Below, one piece after another: positions 60,126 through 64,000 of a stretch of DNA of 64,000 nucleotides; position 1 is the first letter of the stretch, and each line of letters opens with the position of its first letter. A model generated the notes under the pieces. That model worked only from the letters and a program-made list of their open reading frames with translations. It was not told the origin of the DNA and did no database searches. The position numbers were made by a program, and so were the translations under genes. Origin of the DNA: Symsagittifera roscoffensis (Eukaryota; Xenacoelomorpha; Acoela; Convolutidae); assembly GCF_963678635.1 (NCBI RefSeq), contig NC_087064.1:55744338-55808337 (forward strand), in the 5' to 3' direction.

Positions 60126-61236
60126 ATTCAACTTTTCCTCGTTCCCACTAAAACAATGGAACAAAATAAACTCCTAAATAAACCAATCAAACAAACTTTC
60201 CATATCACAGTGTTATTTCTTTCCATAAAACACAAAATTATTGGAATTCTATTCATTACAAAATTCATACCAACTATTAATATATTAGAGAGCAAAATTA
60301 ATATAAAAGGTAAATATAAAAGAATGCAAAACACTGCTTTAACATTCTTCCGAAGAATGAACAAACAACCACCATTCTTTTCGATGTTTTACCCCATCTA
60401 CAATGAAGAAGGATAGCATCTTAAACCACTCTCAGGATATATTTACGAATTTCCGATTCAACAAGTTCACCAATACGACAAAAATCAAAACAGACAACAT
60501 CTCTATATATCTGACCTTGAATTTAGACAAATTCACAAGTTTTTTAGAGTAACAATTTCATCCATAAAATACATAAAAAACTCAAACTCCGATATCATTT
60601 CTCTACATGTTTATAATAATTCCCCATATAAAAGAACCCTATCTTTAGGACTCCTAGTATATTGTGAAACCAATGCAACAACTTTCTCCACAAAATGCAA
60701 TAACTTCCCCCACAGAGTAAATAAAATATTACAACTACTAGATATATGTCAATCAACAATTCTCGACGAAGAATTCTCGATAAATAATATAATAAGCAAT
60801 GAAAAAGGAACACAGACATTTTCACAAAAACACCTTATTTTAAAACCACATTCAAAATATCGCACTATACAGAAAAACAACAAAAATTTTTGACAAGGTT
60901 CAATTTTTAACACTCTCAAGTAACACAGAATGAATTGGAAAAAATTAGCCGATTTACTGTTAAGATACCCAACAGTTTAGTCAACATCTAAATTTGGCGT
61001 TGGAAAAATAATTTCACCACTACATTTACCCTTAAAACCTGACGCATATTTCAAAAAACAAAGAGCAAGCACAGTACCAATTAACTTACATGAAAAAGGT
61101 AATAGATTACTTGACATTCTAGGAAAAAAAGAGAACATATCTCCAGTAAATAAAGAAGAACAACCGAAAGGTAACACCTTTATTAACCCTGTTATTATTC
61201 TCGCCGAGGGAAAATCACTGAAAAAAACTCAAGACG
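60126..61236 (+). pseudogene. RT N-terminal region remnant in unit 1
   Basis: Fragments match 34,800-35,860 of the first element: LLNKPIKQTFHITV, FFRRMNKQPPFFSMFYPIYN, and LPLKPDAYFKKQRASTVPI followed by NTFINPVIILA. It carries several stops and ends at the junction with the LINE-like fragment before the catalytic palm. The corresponding region of unit 2 spans about 61,690-62,816, and that of unit 3 begins at 63,270. Confidence 0.75.
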
Positions 61237-61517
61237 TTTTTTGGTTTGACATTACAAATGTAGACTGTTTTAGGTGGTGTGCATCTTTTCAGGCAGCATG
61301 CTATATTAGTTTTCGAAGGGTTGAACATTTTCAGGGTTATTTTATCTGTAGACAGACTCCCATACAATGCTTGTTAGCGCAGTTTTAAATTCGTTTTCTG
61401 AATACTTTGATCTATCATAGATGGTGCACTTAAATGGCACAGTTGTATCAACTAACCTTAATTCAGTCATCGAAATTGTAGCTAAGTGATCAGATATAAT
61501 TAGTGGAGTGACAAGTA
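61237..61517 (-). pseudogene. LINE-like ORF2 fragment, first copy
   Basis: On the - strand a frame reads TPLIISDHLATISMTELRLV, then VPFKCTIYDRSKYSENEFKT and ALTSIVWESVY. A second piece one frame over has CCLKRCTPPKTVYI. The Ser-Asp-His followed by a linker and a Pro-rich stretch resembles the end of the endonuclease domain and the region before RT in non-LTR retrotransposons. It is short and broken, so the assignment is tentative. Confidence 0.45.
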
Positions 61518-62816
61518 AAGTCCAAAAAGAAAAGAATTTCAACCACCAGACCTTGAAATAGATTTTTTAATAGATTCTGGAGCAGAATCGAATGTCATTA
61601 ATATTCCAACTTGGAATAAAATCATAATTCTACATTCGAAACTAACACCTGTAAAAACAACCAGTAGACTAGCAACAGCACAAGGCTCAACTATAACAAA
61701 TTATTGAAAAATTCAACTTTTCCTCGTTCCCACTAAAACAATGGAACAACATAAACTCCTGAGTAAACCATTTAAACAAACTTTCCATATCACAGATACT
61801 AATTCTTTCCATAAAACACAATATTGTTGGAGTTCTATTCATTACAGAATACATACCAACTATTAATATATTAGACAGCAAAATTAATAAAAAAGGTAAG
61901 TATACAAGAATGCAAAACACTGCTTTAACATTCTTCCGAAGAATGAACAAACAACCACCATTCTTTTCAAAGTTTTACCCCATCTATAATGAAGAAGGAT
62001 AGCATCTTAAACCACTATCAGGATATATTTACGAATTTCCGATTCAACAAGTTCACCAATACGATAAAAATCAAAATAGACAACATCCCAATATATCTGA
62101 CCTTGAATTTAGACAAATTCACAAACCTTTTAGAGTAACAATTTCATCCATAAAATACATGAAAAAACACAAACTCCGATATCATTTCTCTACATGTATT
62201 TAATAATTCCCCATATAAAATAACTCTACCTTTAGGACTCCTAGGATATTGTGAAAACAATGCAACAACTTCCCCACAAAAGAAGTAGCATACAGAGTAA
62301 ATTTTATATTACAACTACTAGATATATGTCAATCAACAATTCTCGACGAAGAATTCTCGATAAATATTATAATAAGCAATGAAAAAGGAACACAGACTTT
62401 TTCACAAAAGCACCTTATTTTAAAACCACATTCAAAATATCACACTATACAGAAAAACAACAAAAATTTTTGACAAGGTTCAATTTTTAACACTCCCAAG
62501 TAACACAGAATGAATTGGAAAAAATTAGCCGATTTACTGTTAAGATACCCAAAAGTTTAGGCAACATCTAAATTTGACGTTGGAAAAATAAATTCACCAC
62601 TACATTTACCCTTAAAACCTGACGCATATTTCAAAAAACAAAGAGCTAGCACAGTACCAATTAACTTACATGAAAAAGGTAATAGATTACTTGACATTCT
62701 AGGAAAATAAGAGAACATATCTCCAGTAAATAAAGAAGAACAACCAAAAGGTAACACCTTTATTAACCCTGTTATTATTCTCGCCGAGGGAAAATGACTG
62801 AAAAAAACTCAAGACG

Positions 62817-63097
62817 TTTTTTGGTTTGACATTACAAATGTAGACTGTTTTAGGTGGTGTGCATCTTTTCAGGCAGCATGCTATATTAGTTTTCAAAGGG
62901 TTGAACTTTTTCAGGGTTATTTTATCTGTAGACAGACTCCCATACAATGCTTGTTAGCGCAGTTTTAAATTCGTTTTCTGAATACTTTGATCTATCGTAG
63001 ATGGTGCACTTAAATGGCACAGTTGTATCAACTAACCTTAATTCAGTCATCGAAATTGTAGCTAAGTGATCAGATATAATTAGTGGAGTGACAAGTA
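62817..63097 (-). pseudogene. LINE-like ORF2 fragment, second copy
   Basis: Almost identical to 61,237-61,517, at the same place in the tandem unit. It reads the same SDHLATISMTELRLV segment on the - strand. Its presence at the end of each unit shows that it was joined before the tandem amplification. Confidence 0.45.
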
Positions 63098-64000
63098 AAG
63101 TCCAAAAAGAAAAGAATTTCAACCACCAGACCTTGAAATAGATTTTTTAATAGATTCTGGAGCAGAATCGAATGTCATTAATATTCCAACTTGGAATAAA
63201 ATCATAATTCTACATTCGAAACTAACACCTGTAAAAACAACCAGTAGACTAGCAACAGCACAAGGCTCAACTATAACAAATTATTGAAAAATTCAACTTT
63301 TCCTCGTTCCCACTAAAACAATGGAACAAAATAAACTCCTGAGTAAACCATTTAAACAAACTTTCCATATCACAGATACTAATTTTTTCCATAAAACACA
63401 ATATTGTTGGAATTCTATTCATTACAGAATACATACCAACTATTAATATATTAGACAGCAAAATTAATAAAAAAGGTAAATATACAAGAATGCAAAACAC
63501 TGCTTTAACATTCTTCCGAAGAATGAACAAACAACCACCATTCTTTCCAAAGTTTTACCCCATCTATAATGAAGAAGGATAGCATCTTAAACCACTCTCA
63601 GGATATGTTTACGAATTTCCGATTCAACAAGTTCACCAATACGATAAAAATCAAAATAGACAACATCCCAATATATCTGACCTTGAATTTAGACAAATTC
63701 ACAAACCTTTTAGAGTAACAATTTCATCCATAAAATACATGAAAAAACACAAACTCCGATATCATTTCTCAACATGTATTTAATATTTCCCCATATAAAA
63801 TAACCCTACCTTTAGGACTCCTAGGATATTGTGAAACCAATGCAACAACTTCCCCACAAAAGAAGTAGCATAGAGAGTAAATATTATATTACAACTACTA
63901 GATATATGTCAATCAACAATTCTCGACGAAGAATTCTCGATAAATATTATAATAAGCAATGAAAAAGGAACACAGACTTTTTCACAAAAGCACCTTATTT

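Larger units (their letters stand above)
54151..64000 (+). mobile_element. Second, decayed member of the same LTR retroelement family (open at the window end)
   Basis: A 377 bp LTR, the same primer-site candidate, leader blocks, ORF0, gag, protease and the start of RT follow in the same order and orientation as in the 28,908 element. There are many stops and frameshifts. Protein similarity is clear throughout, and the ancestral frame can be seen in several places where the other copy is broken. From 59,932 a protease-RT segment ending in a LINE-like fragment is repeated in tandem to the end of the window, so the RT palm, integrase, env and 3' LTR are not seen here. Confidence 0.9.
59932..64000 (+). 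repeat. Tandem array of a chimeric protease/RT + LINE unit (~1.58 kb)
   Basis: Unit 1 is 59,932-61,517, unit 2 is 61,518-63,097 (1,580 bp), and unit 3 is 63,098 to the window end. Each starts aaagtccaaaaag with the protease domain, runs through the RT N-terminus to about 61,236 (62,816), then holds ~280 bp of unrelated sequence. Units 2 and 3 are nearly identical, while unit 1 is more diverged, so the latest event copied unit 2 or 3. Confidence 0.93.

Overview
The window is strongly AT-rich eukaryotic nuclear DNA. It has spliceosomal exons, a long satellite array, LTR and non-LTR retroelements, foldback elements and an assembly gap. The only host gene I can support is a split trypsin-fold gene on the + strand. 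Together with a Ty3/gypsy-type element carrying an envelope gene, this suggests an invertebrate animal, most likely an arthropod. The species cannot be fixed from the sequence.

Layout: (1) 1-13,270 is a diverged satellite of ~360-420 bp monomers in higher-order repeats: a ~1.2 kb trimer and a ~3.57 kb nine-monomer unit. (2) 13,270-22,260 is mostly featureless DNA with a decayed gag remnant on the - strand near 16 kb. (3) 22,261-53,167 holds three recognisable exons (22.3, 51.2 and 53.0 kb) that look like one serine-protease homologue. Two of its three catalytic residues are replaced. Its putative introns contain foldback elements, an inverted repeat, minor tandem repeats, a 200-N gap and a complete 20.3 kb LTR retroelement. 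(4) 28,908-49,231 is that element. It has two 410 bp LTRs differing at 5 positions, a 4 bp target duplication (ttta), a leader, a small basic ORF0, a gag-pol frame, a frame with membrane and Pro/Ser-rich parts, a tandemly duplicated envelope gene and a large unrecognised ORF before the 3' LTR. (5) 54,151 to the window end is a second, more decayed member of the same family. Its protease-RT segment is fused to a LINE-like fragment and repeated in tandem, with a period of ~1.58 kb.

How the parts relate: gag, protease, RT, RNase H and integrase form one ancestral frame in the 20 kb element. That frame is now broken by indels and nonsense codons, and the integrase catalytic core is deleted, so this copy cannot encode its own integration. 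Yet its LTRs are nearly identical, which implies a recent insertion, possibly helped by a related active copy. The least explained content is the element's accessory coding: ORF0, the 39,417-40,961 frame, the envelope and the 45,513-47,320 ORF. Several of these start inside the end of the preceding frame.
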